A stretch of DNA of 64,000 nucleotides. It comes from Pseudomonas umsongensis. GTDB lineage: Bacteria > Pseudomonadota > Gammaproteobacteria > Pseudomonadales > Pseudomonadaceae. The number at the start of each line of letters is the position of its first letter. Positions within the stretch are counted from its first letter, which is position 1. Shown piece after piece: positions 35,440 through 44,626 of the stretch. The translations under genes were made by a program, and so were the position numbers. The notes under the pieces were generated by a model. It did not search any database, was not told the origin of the DNA, and worked only from the letters and a program-made list of their open reading frames with translations. The stretch is from contig NZ_NIWU01000001.1 of assembly GCF_002236105.1 (NCBI RefSeq), positions 1,736,001-1,800,000 on the forward strand, written 5' to 3'.

Positions 35440-36483
35440 ATGAAATTTTCCCTGTTCGTACACATGGAACGTTGGGACGAAAGCGTCAGCCACCGCCAGT
35501 TGTTCGAAGACCTGACCGAACTGACGCTGATGGCCGAAGCCGGTGGTTTCAGCACCGTATGGATCGGTGAACACCACGCCATGGAATACACCATTTCGCC
35601 AAGCCCGATGCCACTGCTGGCGTACCTGGCTGGCAAAACCACCACCATTCATCTTGGCGCCGGCACCATCATCGCGCCGTTCTGGCACCCCATCCGGGTC
35701 GCCGGCGAATGCGCACTGCTCGATGTCATCAGCAACGGTCGCATGGAAGTGGGCCTGGCCCGTGGTGCTTACCAGGTTGAATTCGACCGTATGGCCGGCG
35801 GCATGCCAGCTTCCTCTGGTGGCCAGGCATTGCGCGAAATGGTCCCGGTGGTTCGAGCCCTGTGGCAAGGCGACTACGCCCATGACGGCGACATCTGGAA
35901 GTTCCCGACTTCCACCAGCGTGCCCAAGCCGATCCAGAAACCGAACCCGCCGATGTGGATCGCCGCCCGTGACCCGGACTCGCACAACTTCGCCGTCGCC
36001 AACGGCTGCAACGTGATGGTCACGCCGCTGATGAAAGGCGACGAAGAAGTCCTGGACCTGAAGAACAAATTCCAGACCGCCCTGGACAACAACCCGGACG
36101 TGCCGCGCCCACAATTGATGGTGCTGCGCCATACCCACGTGCATTCGGTCGACAATCCCGAAGGCTGGAAGGTCGGGGCCAAGGCGATCGCCAAGTTCTA
36201 CCGCACATTCGATGCCTGGTTCGGCAACAAGGAAACCCCGGTCAACGGCTTCCTGGCACCGAGTCCGGAAGAGAAATTCGCCGGCCGTCCAGAGTTCGAA
36301 CTGGAGAGCTTGCACAAGACCGCGATGATCGGCACCCCGGAAGAAATCATCCCGCGCATCAAGTACTACCAGGAGCTGGGCGTCGACGAGTTCAGCTTCT
36401 GGTGCGACAACAGCCTGCCGCATGCCGAGAAGAAGAAATCCCTGGAACTGTTTATCAAGCACGTAGTGCCAGCGTTCCGCTGA
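35440..36483 (+). CDS. Luciferase-like flavin-dependent monooxygenase
   Basis: 347 residues of the bacterial luciferase-like TIM-barrel family: MKFSLFVHMERWDES start, VWIGEHHAME near 45, LGAGTIIAPFWHPIRVAGE near 75 and DVISNGRMEVGLARGAY near 110. It uses reduced FMN and oxygen. With the adjacent reductase it forms a two-component system. Its distance from RutA cannot be measured here. A role in opening a nitrogen heterocycle is suggested by the NCS1 permeases and the isochorismatase-like hydrolase around it. Confidence 0.88.
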   Translation: MKFSLFVHMERWDESVSHRQLFEDLTELTLMAEAGGFSTVWIGEHHAMEYTISPSPMPLLAYLAGKTTTIHLGAGTIIAPFWHPIRVAGECALLDVISNGRMEVGLARGAYQVEFDRMAGGMPASSGGQALREMVPVVRALWQGDYAHDGDIWKFPTSTSVPKPIQKPNPPMWIAARDPDSHNFAVANGCNVMVTPLMKGDEEVLDLKNKFQTALDNNPDVPRPQLMVLRHTHVHSVDNPEGWKVGAKAIAKFYRTFDAWFGNKETPVNGFLAPSPEEKFAGRPEFELESLHKTAMIGTPEEIIPRIKYYQELGVDEFSFWCDNSLPHAEKKKSLELFIKHVVPAFR

Positions 36484-36492
36484 GCCCACCCC

Positions 36493-36582
36493 CTGTGGGA
36501 GCGAGCCTGCTCGCGAAGCGATCTGACAGTCGACATTGATGTTGGATGTGAAACCCTCTTCGCGAGCAGGCTCGCTCCCACA
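36493..36582. repeat. REP inverted pair (GTGGGAGCGAGCCTGCTCGCGA family)
   Basis: Two inverted copies around a 40-bp spacer, directly after the monooxygenase. The same family occurs at 40031, 53261, 59041 and 60204. Confidence 0.85.
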
Positions 36583-36615
36583 AGGATTGTTGAATGATGT
36601 CCAGGTTCGATTTCC

Positions 36616-36771
36616 ATGCTCAATAATGGTCATCTCCGGTCACTCCCCCTTCCCTCCGGCGCCGCGCAGGCTTACCTGCGCGGCGAATGGACCGCTTCGC
36701 ATATCCATTTGAAGCGCCTGCCCGCCAGTGTTTCCGCCAAGCAGAACGGCTTCTGGCAACCCGTTTACTGA
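36616..36771 (+). CDS. Possible 51-residue protein
   Basis: An ATG-to-TGA frame of 51 codons in the gap between the monooxygenase and isochorismatase genes. The translation looks protein-like (a GEWTASHIHLKRL stretch and an ending NGFWQPVY). No strong ribosome site is visible and no family is recognised. It could be a remnant or chance frame. Confidence 0.25.
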   Translation: MLNNGHLRSLPLPSGAAQAYLRGEWTASHIHLKRLPASVSAKQNGFWQPVY

Positions 36772-36799
36772 GCCTGCCCAAATAGAAAGTCACGCACGC

Positions 36800-36823
36800 C
36801 ATACCGCTTCATTGCGCGGTATG
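36800..36823. promoter_or_regulatory. Inverted repeat before the isochorismatase gene
   Basis: CATACCGC and GCGGTATG are separated by 8 bases, about 45 bp before the start codon. It could be an operator. It differs from the TGGTATACCA sites but shares the GGTAT core. Confidence 0.4.
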
Positions 36824-36863
36824 CACCGTGCATTGTGCTTCGGCTCATGATCAGGTTTGCCCC

Positions 36864-37541
36864 ATGAACAATAACAACGCTCTGTTGATCATCGACATGC
36901 AACAGGAGGACGGTTTCGTCCTCGAACACTTCGACAAGGTGGTGGCCAATACGGCCTATCTTCTCGATACCGCCCGCCAGCAGCGGGTCCCGATCCTCTA
37001 CACCCGCCACATCAATCAAGCCGATGGCAACGACTTGCCACGCGGCGAACCCCGTGCGTGCGATGGCGGTCCGAGCGGCTACCGCGCTGGCACCCGCCAG
37101 GTAGAGATCATCGAGCGCCTGGCCCCGCGGCCTGATGAAGCCATTATCGACAAAGGCCGCTACAGCGCCTTCCACCGTACCGACCTGGATGCCCGGCTCA
37201 AGGCGCTGGACGTCGACACCCTGATCATCAGCGGCGTGCTCACCGATGTCTGCGTGCTGACCACGGTGTTCGATGCGTTCGCCCTGGGTTATCACACTCG
37301 CCTGGTCAGCGACGCCTGCACCACGACCACCTTGGCCGGGCACTACTCGGCCCTGTTGATCATGGTCAACTGGGTCTACTCCCTGGAAATCCTCACCAGC
37401 AGTGAATGCCGGCGCGCCCTGCAAAACCTCGACTACTTGAGCCTCAATCCCGAGCACCCGGACCTGTTCGCCCACCAGCCCCATGAGCTGCCAGGCACCA
37501 TCGCCCGGCTGCAAAACCACCTCGTGCGGACTCAGGAGTAA
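36864..37541 (+). CDS. Isochorismatase-like cysteine hydrolase
   Basis: 225 residues. The Asp-Lys-Cys triad of the family is placed at D11 (LLIIDMQQ), K97 (IIDKGRYSAF) and C130 (GVLTDVCVL), with the cis-peptide Val-Leu before the Thr. Members hydrolyse amides: RutB peroxyureidoacrylate, nicotinamidase, N-carbamoylsarcosine and biuret enzymes. The second NCS1 permease gene starts 5 bp later. Codons 2-5 read AACAATAACAAC, an A-rich sequence that may be a Crc/Hfq site over the start. Confidence 0.88.
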   Translation: MNNNNALLIIDMQQEDGFVLEHFDKVVANTAYLLDTARQQRVPILYTRHINQADGNDLPRGEPRACDGGPSGYRAGTRQVEIIERLAPRPDEAIIDKGRYSAFHRTDLDARLKALDVDTLIISGVLTDVCVLTTVFDAFALGYHTRLVSDACTTTTLAGHYSALLIMVNWVYSLEILTSSECRRALQNLDYLSLNPEHPDLFAHQPHELPGTIARLQNHLVRTQE

Positions 37542-37546
37542 TCGCC

Positions 37547-38908
37547 ATGCAAGTCGAAAAAAGAAGCATCGATTTCATTCCCGAAGCCGAACGCCATGGC
37601 CGGCCAGGGTCGCTGTTCTTCATCTGGTTCGGCGCCAACATGAACATCACCACCATCGCCTCCGGGGTACTGCCGGTAGTGATGGGGCTCAACCTGTTCT
37701 GGAGCGCCCTGGCAATCGTCGTCGGCTCGCTGCTGGGGGCGATTTTCATGGCCTCCCATTCCGCCCAGGGGCCAAAGCTGGGCATCCCGCAGATGATCCA
37801 GAGCCGTGCGCAGTTCGGCGTACTCGGGGCGGTGTTGCCGCTGCTGTTCGTGATGCTGATCTACCTGGGGTTCTTCGTCAGCAACACCCTGCTTGCGGCG
37901 CAGGCGCTTGAGTCGGCCAGCCCGTTGCCGGCAAGCGGCAACATCTACCTGATCGGCGCCTTGTGTTTCGTGGTTGCGCTGTATGGCTATCGATTGATTC
38001 ACCGTTTGCAGAAGCTGCTGTCGATCCTCTCGCTGCTAGTGTTCGCCGCCGCCACGTTGCTCGCCTTGCAACTGACGATCCCGGCCGAACAATGGCTGCC
38101 GACGGGCTTCTCGCTGTCGAAGTTCCTGGTGGCGGTGAGCATTGCCGTGACCTGGCAGCTGTCCTACGCGCCTTACGTCGCCGACTATTCTCGCTACCTG
38201 CCAAGCCGCGCGAGCGCCGCACAGGTGTTCTGGTACAGCTACGCCGGCACGGTCAGCGGCGGTGCCTGGATGATGATTCTCGGGGCGATCCTGAGCGTCG
38301 GGATCGGCGACTTCTCCAGTAATGTCGGAGGCCATGTTGCCGGGCTGTTTGGCAGCGGCGCGATCCTGCTATTCGCCTTCATCGTCTATGGCCAGGTGTC
38401 GATCAACGTGTTCAACCTGTACGGGGCGTTCATGTCGACCATCACGGTGATCGAACCCTTCGCGCGCTTGAAGGTGACGCCACGGGTACGCGGCCTGTTC
38501 ATGCTGGTGATCAGCGTCATAGCGACCGGACTGTGCACCATCAGTCAGGACGACTTCATCACCTTCTTCCTCAACTTCATTTTCTTCATGAGCTACTTCC
38601 TGATTCCTTGGACGGCGATCAATCTGGTGGACTTCTATTGCCTGCGCAAGGGTGAGTACCGGATCGATGACATCTTCGACCTCAACGGGATTTATGGACG
38701 GGTCAACTGGATCGCCTGCGGCAGTTTCGTCCTGGCGATTGCCTTGGAGATTCCGTTCATGAATACCACCCTTTACGTCGGTCCGGTCGCCACAGCCCTC
38801 GACGGTGTCGACCTGGCCTGGCTGGTGGGCTTGCTGGTGCCGGCCTTGAGTTATTACTGGCTGATGAAACTCGGCAAGCGGGCCGAGCGAATCGGCGAAC
38901 TGTCCTGA
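37547..38908 (+). CDS. NCS1-family permease (second copy type)
   Basis: 453 residues, about 12 membrane segments, homologous in pattern to the permease at 33044-34456 (IDFIPEAERHG, LFFIWFGANMNI, SYAPYVADYSRYLP) but clearly diverged. It is in one operon with the isochorismatase-like hydrolase. Having two NCS1 permeases suggests import of both substrate and intermediate, or of two related heterocycles. Confidence 0.9.
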   Translation: MQVEKRSIDFIPEAERHGRPGSLFFIWFGANMNITTIASGVLPVVMGLNLFWSALAIVVGSLLGAIFMASHSAQGPKLGIPQMIQSRAQFGVLGAVLPLLFVMLIYLGFFVSNTLLAAQALESASPLPASGNIYLIGALCFVVALYGYRLIHRLQKLLSILSLLVFAAATLLALQLTIPAEQWLPTGFSLSKFLVAVSIAVTWQLSYAPYVADYSRYLPSRASAAQVFWYSYAGTVSGGAWMMILGAILSVGIGDFSSNVGGHVAGLFGSGAILLFAFIVYGQVSINVFNLYGAFMSTITVIEPFARLKVTPRVRGLFMLVISVIATGLCTISQDDFITFFLNFIFFMSYFLIPWTAINLVDFYCLRKGEYRIDDIFDLNGIYGRVNWIACGSFVLAIALEIPFMNTTLYVGPVATALDGVDLAWLVGLLVPALSYYWLMKLGKRAERIGELS

Positions 38909-38923
38909 CCCATCCCTGAAGAC

Positions 38924-38954
38924 CACGACGCCGGATGCCATGCCCGGCGTCGTG
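38924..38954. terminator. GC-rich hairpin after the second permease
   Basis: CACGACGCCGG and CCGGCGTCGTG form an 11-bp stem with a 9-base loop, 16 bp after the stop codon. No T-run follows, so its strength as a terminator is uncertain. Confidence 0.6.
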
Positions 38955-39130
38955 CCCTGGCCCCGGACATTGGTCAGCACACTGAATCCTGCGGTGTACG
39001 GGTGGTGCATGGCTGCCATCAACTGGTAGCCTGAGCATCCTTGCCTGCACGTCCCTGATCAATCATCGGGGCGCGACGACACCTTGATGATCGCTATACC
39101 TTCACTCAATCCAGACAACGGTGACCTACC

Positions 39131-40036
39131 TTGACCAGCACCAACCCCGCACTGGCCCGCGATATCGACGGCAAAGCAATCTCTGCCAAGGTTCTCGACG
39201 AGGTTCGAGAAGAGGTTCAGGTCCTGGCCCGCCAACAGATCTACCCCGCCCTGGCCGTATTGCTTGTCGGTGAAGACCCGGCCAGCGAGGTGTATGTGCG
39301 CAACAAACTGCTGCGGGCCAAGGAAGTCGGCATCCGTTCACTGGAGTACCGCCTGCCGGAAATCGCCAGCCAGAACGACGTGCTGCAACTGATCGCGCAG
39401 TTGAACGCCGACGTCACGGTGAACGGCATCCTGGTGCAATTACCCCTGCCGGCCCACATCGATGAAGCGGCGGTGATTCATGCCATTGACCCGATCAAGG
39501 ACGTGGATGGTTTTCATCGGGAAAACGTCGGTGGACTGGTTCAAGGGATCGAAGTATTGACACCCTGCACACCCAGCGGCTGCATGCGGCTGCTGCAGGA
39601 AACCTGCGGTGACTTGAGTGGCCTGCATGCAGTCGTCATCGGCCGTTCGAACATTGTCGGCAAACCCATGGCGACGCTGTTGTTGCAGGCCGATTGCTCG
39701 GTCAGCGTGGTGCACTCGCGCAGCGTCGATGCGCCGACATTGTGCCGGATGGCGGACATCGTGGTGGTCGCGGTGGGTCGCCCACAGATGATTGACGCCA
39801 GCTGGCTCAAGCCCGGGGCGGTGGTGATTGATGTGGGGATTAATCGCATCACCACCGCATCGGGCACTCGACTGGTCGGCGATGTCGATTACGCCAGTGC
39901 GCGCACTGTCGCCAGCGCAATCACGCCGGTGCCGGGTGGTGTCGGGCCGATGACCATTGCTTATCTGCTGAAAAACACCCTGGTTGCCAGCCAGTTGCAG
40001 CGTGGGGTCCGTACTCGCCACTCGATGCCACTGTAG
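39131..40036 (+). CDS. folD: Methylenetetrahydrofolate dehydrogenase/cyclohydrolase
   Basis: 301 residues, bifunctional FolD. The substrate-binding Lys is in [14 protein letters not shown] near 58, the signature [19 protein letters not shown] near 105 and the cofactor fold [14 protein letters not shown] near 170, ending with [14 protein letters not shown]. The start is a TTG at 39131; the frame is closed just upstream and there is no nearby ATG. It is a second-copy type FolD tied to C1 units from methylated amines, as its position next to the amt-glx-glnT genes suggests. Its stop codon is inside the REP at 40031. Confidence 0.92.
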   Translation: MTSTNPALARDIDGKAISAKVLDEVREEVQVLARQQIYPALAVLLVGEDPASEVYVRNKLLRAKEVGIRSLEYRLPEIASQNDVLQLIAQLNADVTVNGILVQLPLPAHIDEAAVIHAIDPIKDVDGFHRENVGGLVQGIEVLTPCTPSGCMRLLQETCGDLSGLHAVVIGRSNIVGKPMATLLLQADCSVSVVHSRSVDAPTLCRMADIVVVAVGRPQMIDASWLKPGAVVIDVGINRITTASGTRLVGDVDYASARTVASAITPVPGGVGPMTIAYLLKNTLVASQLQRGVRTRHSMPL

Positions 40037-40133
40037 GAGCGAGCCTGCTCGCGATGGTCTCAAGGGCGCCGCGTGTACCCAGACAACACGCGTTATCGTT
40101 AACGACCATCGCGAGCAGGCTCGCTCCTACAGG
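40031..40133. repeat. REP inverted pair overlapping the folD stop
   Basis: GTAGGAGCGAGCCTGCTCGCGA and its inverted copy are about 55 bp apart. The first five to six bases (CTGTAG) provide the last Leu codon and TAG of folD. Confidence 0.85.
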
Positions 40134-40153
40134 AAGAGGTAGATCACTGTCGA

Positions 40154-41479
40154 TCAGTGGTTGTAGGCCCGCTCATTGTGCTCGCCCAGATCCAGGCCCA
40201 ACTCCTCCACCGACTCATCGGCTCGCAGGCCGACCACGACATTCACCACTTTAAGAATGATCCAGCTGATGACGAAGCAATACACCGTCGTCAGCGCTAC
40301 ACCCTTGATCTGCGCCAGCACCTGCCCGCCCATGCTCACGCCTTCCACCAGCCCGCCCAGGGACGGCACGCAAAACACACCGGTCAACACTGCGCCGATC
40401 ATCCCGCCGATGCCGTGAAGGCCGAACACGTCGAGGCTGTCGTCATAACCGAAGCGGCGCTTGAGCACGGTGACGCTCAAGTAGCAAAACACCCCGCATA
40501 ACAAACCGATGGCCAGGGCGCCGCCCACGCCCACATAGGCACACGCCGGCGTAATCCCCACCAGACCGGCCAGGGCACCACTGGCCAGGCCCAGTGCACT
40601 CGGCTTGCCGACCTTGAACCACTCGGTGAACATCCAGCCAAGAATCCCGGCGCACGCTCCCAGCTGGGTATTGAGCATGACGATGCCGGACGTACCACTG
40701 AGGCCGCCACCGGAACCGATGTTAAAGCCAAACCAGCCGACCCAGAGCATCGCTGCACCGGCCATGGTCAGGCTCAGGTTGTGCGCAGGCATCGGGGTAT
40801 TTTCATAGCCCTTGCGCTTACCCAGGATCAGGCAGGCGGCCAGCGCGGCGACACCGGCATTGATGTGCACCGCGGTGCCACCGGCAAAATCGAGGACTCC
40901 CCAGTTATGCATCAAGGCCCCCGCACCACCCCAGACCATGTGCGCCACCGGGGCGTACACCAGGGTGAACCACAGCGCCATGAACAACAGCGCCGCGGAG
41001 AATTTCATGCGTTCGGCGAAGGCACCGGCAATCAGCGCCGGGGTGATGATGGCAAAGGTCATCTGGAAGGTCACGAACACCCCTTCCGGAATCTCCCCGA
41101 CCAGGCTTTGCGGAGTCATTCCGGAAAGGAAGGCACGGCTCATGCCGCCGACAAAACTGTTGAAGGACACCTCGCCCTCGACCATGCCCGTGGTGTCGAC
41201 CACCATGCTGTAGCCATAAATCACCCACAACACGCCCACCAGCCCTGCGATGCCGAAACACTGGGTGAACAACGACAACATGTTTTTCGCCCGCACCAGG
41301 CCGCCATAGAACAGGGCGAGACCGGGCAAGCACATGAACAGCACCAATACCGCCGCCATCACCATCCAGGCCGTGCTGCCGGTGTTCAACGTGGGCGCAT
41401 CGGCAGCTTGCGCCAAGGGCACCAGCGCACCACTCGCCAATAAGCCAACAAGGGATTTGCCGAGAAGACGATTGACCAT
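40154..41479 (-). CDS. amt: Ammonium/methylammonium transporter
   Basis: 441 residues with a cleaved-type N-terminal segment (ALVPLAQAAD) and 11 further membrane segments. Amt hallmarks are AWMVMAAVLVLFMCLPGLALFYGGLVR near 30-55, the DFAGGTAVHINAG segment with the paired His near 165, and GLHGIGGMIG near 320. The start at 41479 gives a normal Amt leader; upstream codons are not signal-like. The neighbouring glx and glnT genes make methylammonium or ammonium import for glutamate chemistry plausible. Confidence 0.92.
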   Translation of the reverse strand: MVNRLLGKSLVGLLASGALVPLAQAADAPTLNTGSTAWMVMAAVLVLFMCLPGLALFYGGLVRAKNMLSLFTQCFGIAGLVGVLWVIYGYSMVVDTTGMVEGEVSFNSFVGGMSRAFLSGMTPQSLVGEIPEGVFVTFQMTFAIITPALIAGAFAERMKFSAALLFMALWFTLVYAPVAHMVWGGAGALMHNWGVLDFAGGTAVHINAGVAALAACLILGKRKGYENTPMPAHNLSLTMAGAAMLWVGWFGFNIGSGGGLSGTSGIVMLNTQLGACAGILGWMFTEWFKVGKPSALGLASGALAGLVGITPACAYVGVGGALAIGLLCGVFCYLSVTVLKRRFGYDDSLDVFGLHGIGGMIGAVLTGVFCVPSLGGLVEGVSMGGQVLAQIKGVALTTVYCFVISWIILKVVNVVVGLRADESVEELGLDLGEHNERAYNH

Positions 41480-41563
41480 GTTCAAAGCTCCTGCAATGGA
41501 AATGGGAAGTGTCGGCAGCGAGCAAGTGTTGGCGCGTGAGCCTCTTGGCGGGCCCCCTAATCT

Positions 41564-41595
41564 GATCGTTCCCACGCTCCTGCGTGGGAACGATC
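41564..41595. repeat. GATCGTTCCCACGC palindrome
   Basis: The dispersed palindrome also seen at 6852 and 54409, here between amt and glxD. It may act as a terminator of glxD. Confidence 0.7.
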
Positions 41596-41605
41596 CAAAT
41601 CAACC

Positions 41606-42928
41606 TCAGAAACCGGAACCCGGGATCCAGCTTGTCCCCGCCAGCGGCACCCGCGCCATGGCCGCCGACTCCACCGTCAACGCCACCAGATCCTCCGGGT
41701 CCAGGTTATGCAGGTGCGACTTGCCGCACGCCCGGGCCATGGTCTGGGCTTCCAGCACCAGCACCCGCAGGTAATTGGCCAGGCGGCGACCACCTTCCAC
41801 CGGGTCCAGGCGCTTGGACAGCTCCGGGTCCTGAGTGGTGATCCCTGCCGGGTCACGGCCGTTCTGCCAGTCGTCATAAAAGCCTGCGGCTGAACCAATC
41901 TTGTGCAGTTCTTCATCCAGCCGCGGGTGGTTGTCGCCCAGCGCAATCAGGGCCGCCGTGCCAATGGCCACCGCGTCCGCGCCCAGCGCCATGGCCTTGG
42001 CCACGTCGGCACCGTTGCGAATCCCTCCCGAAACGATCAGTTGGACCTTGCGATGCATGCCCATCTCTTGCAAAGCCTGTACCGCTTGCGGGATGGCCGG
42101 CAAAATCGGAATCCCAACGTGCTCGATGAACACTTCCTGGGTCGCCGCCGTGCCGCCCTGCATGCCGTCGAGCACGATCACGTCGGCCCCGGCCTTCACC
42201 GCCAGCTTGACGTCGTAGTACGGGCGACTGGCGCCGATCTTGACGTAGATCGGCTTCTCCCAATCGGTGATTTCGCGGATCTCGGCGATCTTGATCGCCA
42301 GGTCATCCGGGCCGGTCCAGTCCGGATGACGGCAGGCGCTGCGCTGGTCGACACCGATCGGCAAGGTGCGCATGCCGGCCACGCGCTCGGTGACTTTCAT
42401 GCCCAGCAACATGCCGCCGCCACCGGGTTTGGCACCCTGCCCCAGGACGATTTCGATGGCGTCCGCCTTGCGCAGGTCATCCGGGTTCATGCCGTAGCGC
42501 GATGGCAGGTACTGATAGACCAGATGCTGCGACTGCCCGCGCTCCTCCGGGGTCATGCCGCCATCACCGGTAGTGGTGCTGGTACCAGCGATGGTCGCAC
42601 CACGGCCCAGGGCTTCCTTGGCATTGGCCGACAGCGCACCGAAGCTCATGCCGGCGATGGTCACCGGGATCTTCAGGTGGATCGGTTTCTTGGCGAAGCG
42701 GTTGCCGAGGATCACATCGGTGCCGCACTTTTCCCGATAGCCTTCCAGCGGGTAGCGCGACACGCTGGCGCCGAGCAGGAGCAAGTCATCGAAGTGCGGG
42801 ACCTTGCGCTTGGTACCACCGCCGCGAATGTCATAGATGCCGGTCTCGGCGGCGCGCTGGATTTCCTGGATGGTCAGGCGGTCGAAAGTCGCGGACTCGC
42901 GCAGCACTGGAGGGGTTTTCTCATTCAT
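41606..42928 (-). CDS. glxD: Glutamate synthase-like FMN protein (GlxD/MgsC type)
   Basis: 440 residues corresponding to the FMN-binding domain of the glutamate synthase large subunit: AGMSFGALSANAKEALGRGA near 90, GGMTPEERGQS near 120, KIGASRPYYDVKLAVKAGADVIVLDGMQGGT split near 225-255 and GGIRNGADVAKAMALGADAVAIG near 305. In N-methylglutamate synthase the equivalent MgsC uses glutamate precursor and an amine. Gene order glnT-glxB-glxC-glxD on the minus strand, spacing 10 to 70 bp, shows one operon. Confidence 0.9.
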   Translation of the reverse strand: MNEKTPPVLRESATFDRLTIQEIQRAAETGIYDIRGGGTKRKVPHFDDLLLLGASVSRYPLEGYREKCGTDVILGNRFAKKPIHLKIPVTIAGMSFGALSANAKEALGRGATIAGTSTTTGDGGMTPEERGQSQHLVYQYLPSRYGMNPDDLRKADAIEIVLGQGAKPGGGGMLLGMKVTERVAGMRTLPIGVDQRSACRHPDWTGPDDLAIKIAEIREITDWEKPIYVKIGASRPYYDVKLAVKAGADVIVLDGMQGGTAATQEVFIEHVGIPILPAIPQAVQALQEMGMHRKVQLIVSGGIRNGADVAKAMALGADAVAIGTAALIALGDNHPRLDEELHKIGSAAGFYDDWQNGRDPAGITTQDPELSKRLDPVEGGRRLANYLRVLVLEAQTMARACGKSHLHNLDPEDLVALTVESAAMARVPLAGTSWIPGSGF

Positions 42929-42948
42929 ATCTGTTTTCCTCGCGTGGA

Positions 42949-43632
42949 TCAGTACGCGGACGCGTTATCGACTTTGAAGTTGTACAACTGACGGGCCGAG
43001 CCATAGCGCTTGAAGTCGGCTGCCTTGTGCTCGAAACCGGCGCGCTTGAGCAGCACTTGCAGTTCTTCCAGGTGTTCGGCACGCATCTCTTTCTCGATGC
43101 AGTCCGACCCCAGCGACGCGACCTTGCCCTTCACGTAAATGTGCGTTTCATACAGCGAATCGCCCAGCGCATCACCGGCATCGCCGCAGACGACCAAACG
43201 CCCGGCCTGTCCCATGAAACAGCTCATGTGGCCAATGCTGCCGCCGACCACGATGTCGATGCCTTTCATGGAAATCCCGCAGCGGGCCCCGGCATCGCCT
43301 TCGATCACCAGCAACCCGCCATGGGCGGTGGCGCCGGCGGCCTGCGACGCGCTGCCCTTGATCCGCACCACGCCTGACATCATGTTTTCCGCGACACCCA
43401 CACCGGCGTTGCCGTGCACGGTGATGCTCGCTTGCTGGTTCATGCCCGCGCAGTAATAACCGGCGTGTCCCTGGATATCGATGGACACGGCCTGGTTCAC
43501 CCCGACGGCGAGGTTGTGCTTACCGTTGGCATGGGTCACCACCCACTCAAGGTCTTCTACGTTGTGCACTTGGTCATGCAACGCCTGATTGAGGTCGCGC
43601 ACGCTGGCAATGGAAAGATCGATGGTTTTCAT
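42949..43632 (-). CDS. glxC: GlxC/MgsB-type protein (glutamate synthase C-terminal beta-helix)
   Basis: 227 residues matching the C-terminal right-handed beta-helix domain of glutamate synthase: repeated glycine-rich turns (IQGHAGYYCAGMNQQASITVHGNAG split, GGLLVIEGDAG, GGSIGHMSCFMGQAG). It is the structural middle subunit between the amidotransferase and the FMN subunit. The operon partners on both sides support this. Confidence 0.9.
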   Translation of the reverse strand: MKTIDLSIASVRDLNQALHDQVHNVEDLEWVVTHANGKHNLAVGVNQAVSIDIQGHAGYYCAGMNQQASITVHGNAGVGVAENMMSGVVRIKGSASQAAGATAHGGLLVIEGDAGARCGISMKGIDIVVGGSIGHMSCFMGQAGRLVVCGDAGDALGDSLYETHIYVKGKVASLGSDCIEKEMRAEHLEELQVLLKRAGFEHKAADFKRYGSARQLYNFKVDNASAY

Positions 43633-43643
43633 GTGTGCGCTCC

Positions 43644-44549
43644 TTAAGCTGACTCGCGTTCCCAGATGTACAAGGTGGCCGGTGCCGGCTCCCAGATCCT
43701 GGCGTTCTCAATGCCCGGAAGGCTCGACAACGCCTGGTATTCCGAGGCCATGGCGACGTAGTCGTCGGTCTCGGCGAGGATCGCCGGCTTGCAGGCAATC
43801 GGGTCGCGGATCACCGCAAAGCCGTTGCGAGTACCAATGGCGAAGGTGAAGAAACCGTCGAGGTCCTCCAGTGCATGGTCCAGTGCCTCTTTCAACGAAT
43901 CGCCCTGCTGCAGGCGCCAGGTCAGATAACCGGCGGCCACTTCGGTGTCGTTGTCGGTTTCGAACTGGATGCCTTCACGCTTGAGTTCCTGGCGCAGGCG
44001 GAAGTGGTTGGACAGCGAGCCGTTGTGCACCAGGCACAGGTCGGCACCGGTGGAAAACGGGTGGCTGCCTTCCAGGGTCACCGCGCTTTCGGTGGCCATG
44101 CGGGTGTGGCCGATGATGTGGCTACCCTGCATGCCGGCCAGGCCAAAGCGCTGGGAAATCTCTTGGGGCAAGCCCATGCCCTTGAGGATCTCGATGCTCT
44201 GCCCGGCGCTCATGATGCGCACGCCCGGCGCCAGTTCGGCGAGGGCCAGACGCACCGGAGTTTCTTCTGCGTGGATTTTCAATACCGCGGCGCTGGCGTT
44301 CTGGAACCAGTCCAGCGAGCAGCCGAGACGACCTTCCAGATCGCCCATCAGGGCCGGCCAATCGAAGCTTTCGTGGGTTGCCTGCAGGGTCAGCTTGACC
44401 CAGCCAGCCGCCACTTCATCGCCATAAATGGCGAAGCCGGCGCTGTCCGGGCCACGGTCGGTCATAGCCTGCAACATCGGCTCGAACAGTTGGCCCAGCC
44501 GGGATTCCAGCTGCGGGTTTTTCAGGTAAAGACCTACGATTCCACACAT
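43644..44549 (-). CDS. glxB: Class II glutamine amidotransferase (GlxB/MgsA type)
   Basis: About 301 residues. The ATG at 44549 is chosen because it places the catalytic cysteine at position 2 (MCGIVGLY), as Ntn-hydrolase amidotransferases need; an upstream start would bury it. Other family marks are DRGPDSAGFAIYG near 42, GHTRMATESAVT near 150 and LVHNGSLSNH near 180. It would release ammonia or pass an amine from glutamine or gamma-glutamylmethylamide to the FMN subunit. Confidence 0.92.
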   Translation of the reverse strand: MCGIVGLYLKNPQLESRLGQLFEPMLQAMTDRGPDSAGFAIYGDEVAAGWVKLTLQATHESFDWPALMGDLEGRLGCSLDWFQNASAAVLKIHAEETPVRLALAELAPGVRIMSAGQSIEILKGMGLPQEISQRFGLAGMQGSHIIGHTRMATESAVTLEGSHPFSTGADLCLVHNGSLSNHFRLRQELKREGIQFETDNDTEVAAGYLTWRLQQGDSLKEALDHALEDLDGFFTFAIGTRNGFAVIRDPIACKPAILAETDDYVAMASEYQALSSLPGIENARIWEPAPATLYIWERESA

Positions 44550-44626
44550 GACAACAGTCCTCACTACGTTCGGCAGCCGCAAGTTTCAAGCTGCGAGATG
44601 GTTCGTTTTTGCGCGTCTGCTAGCGC

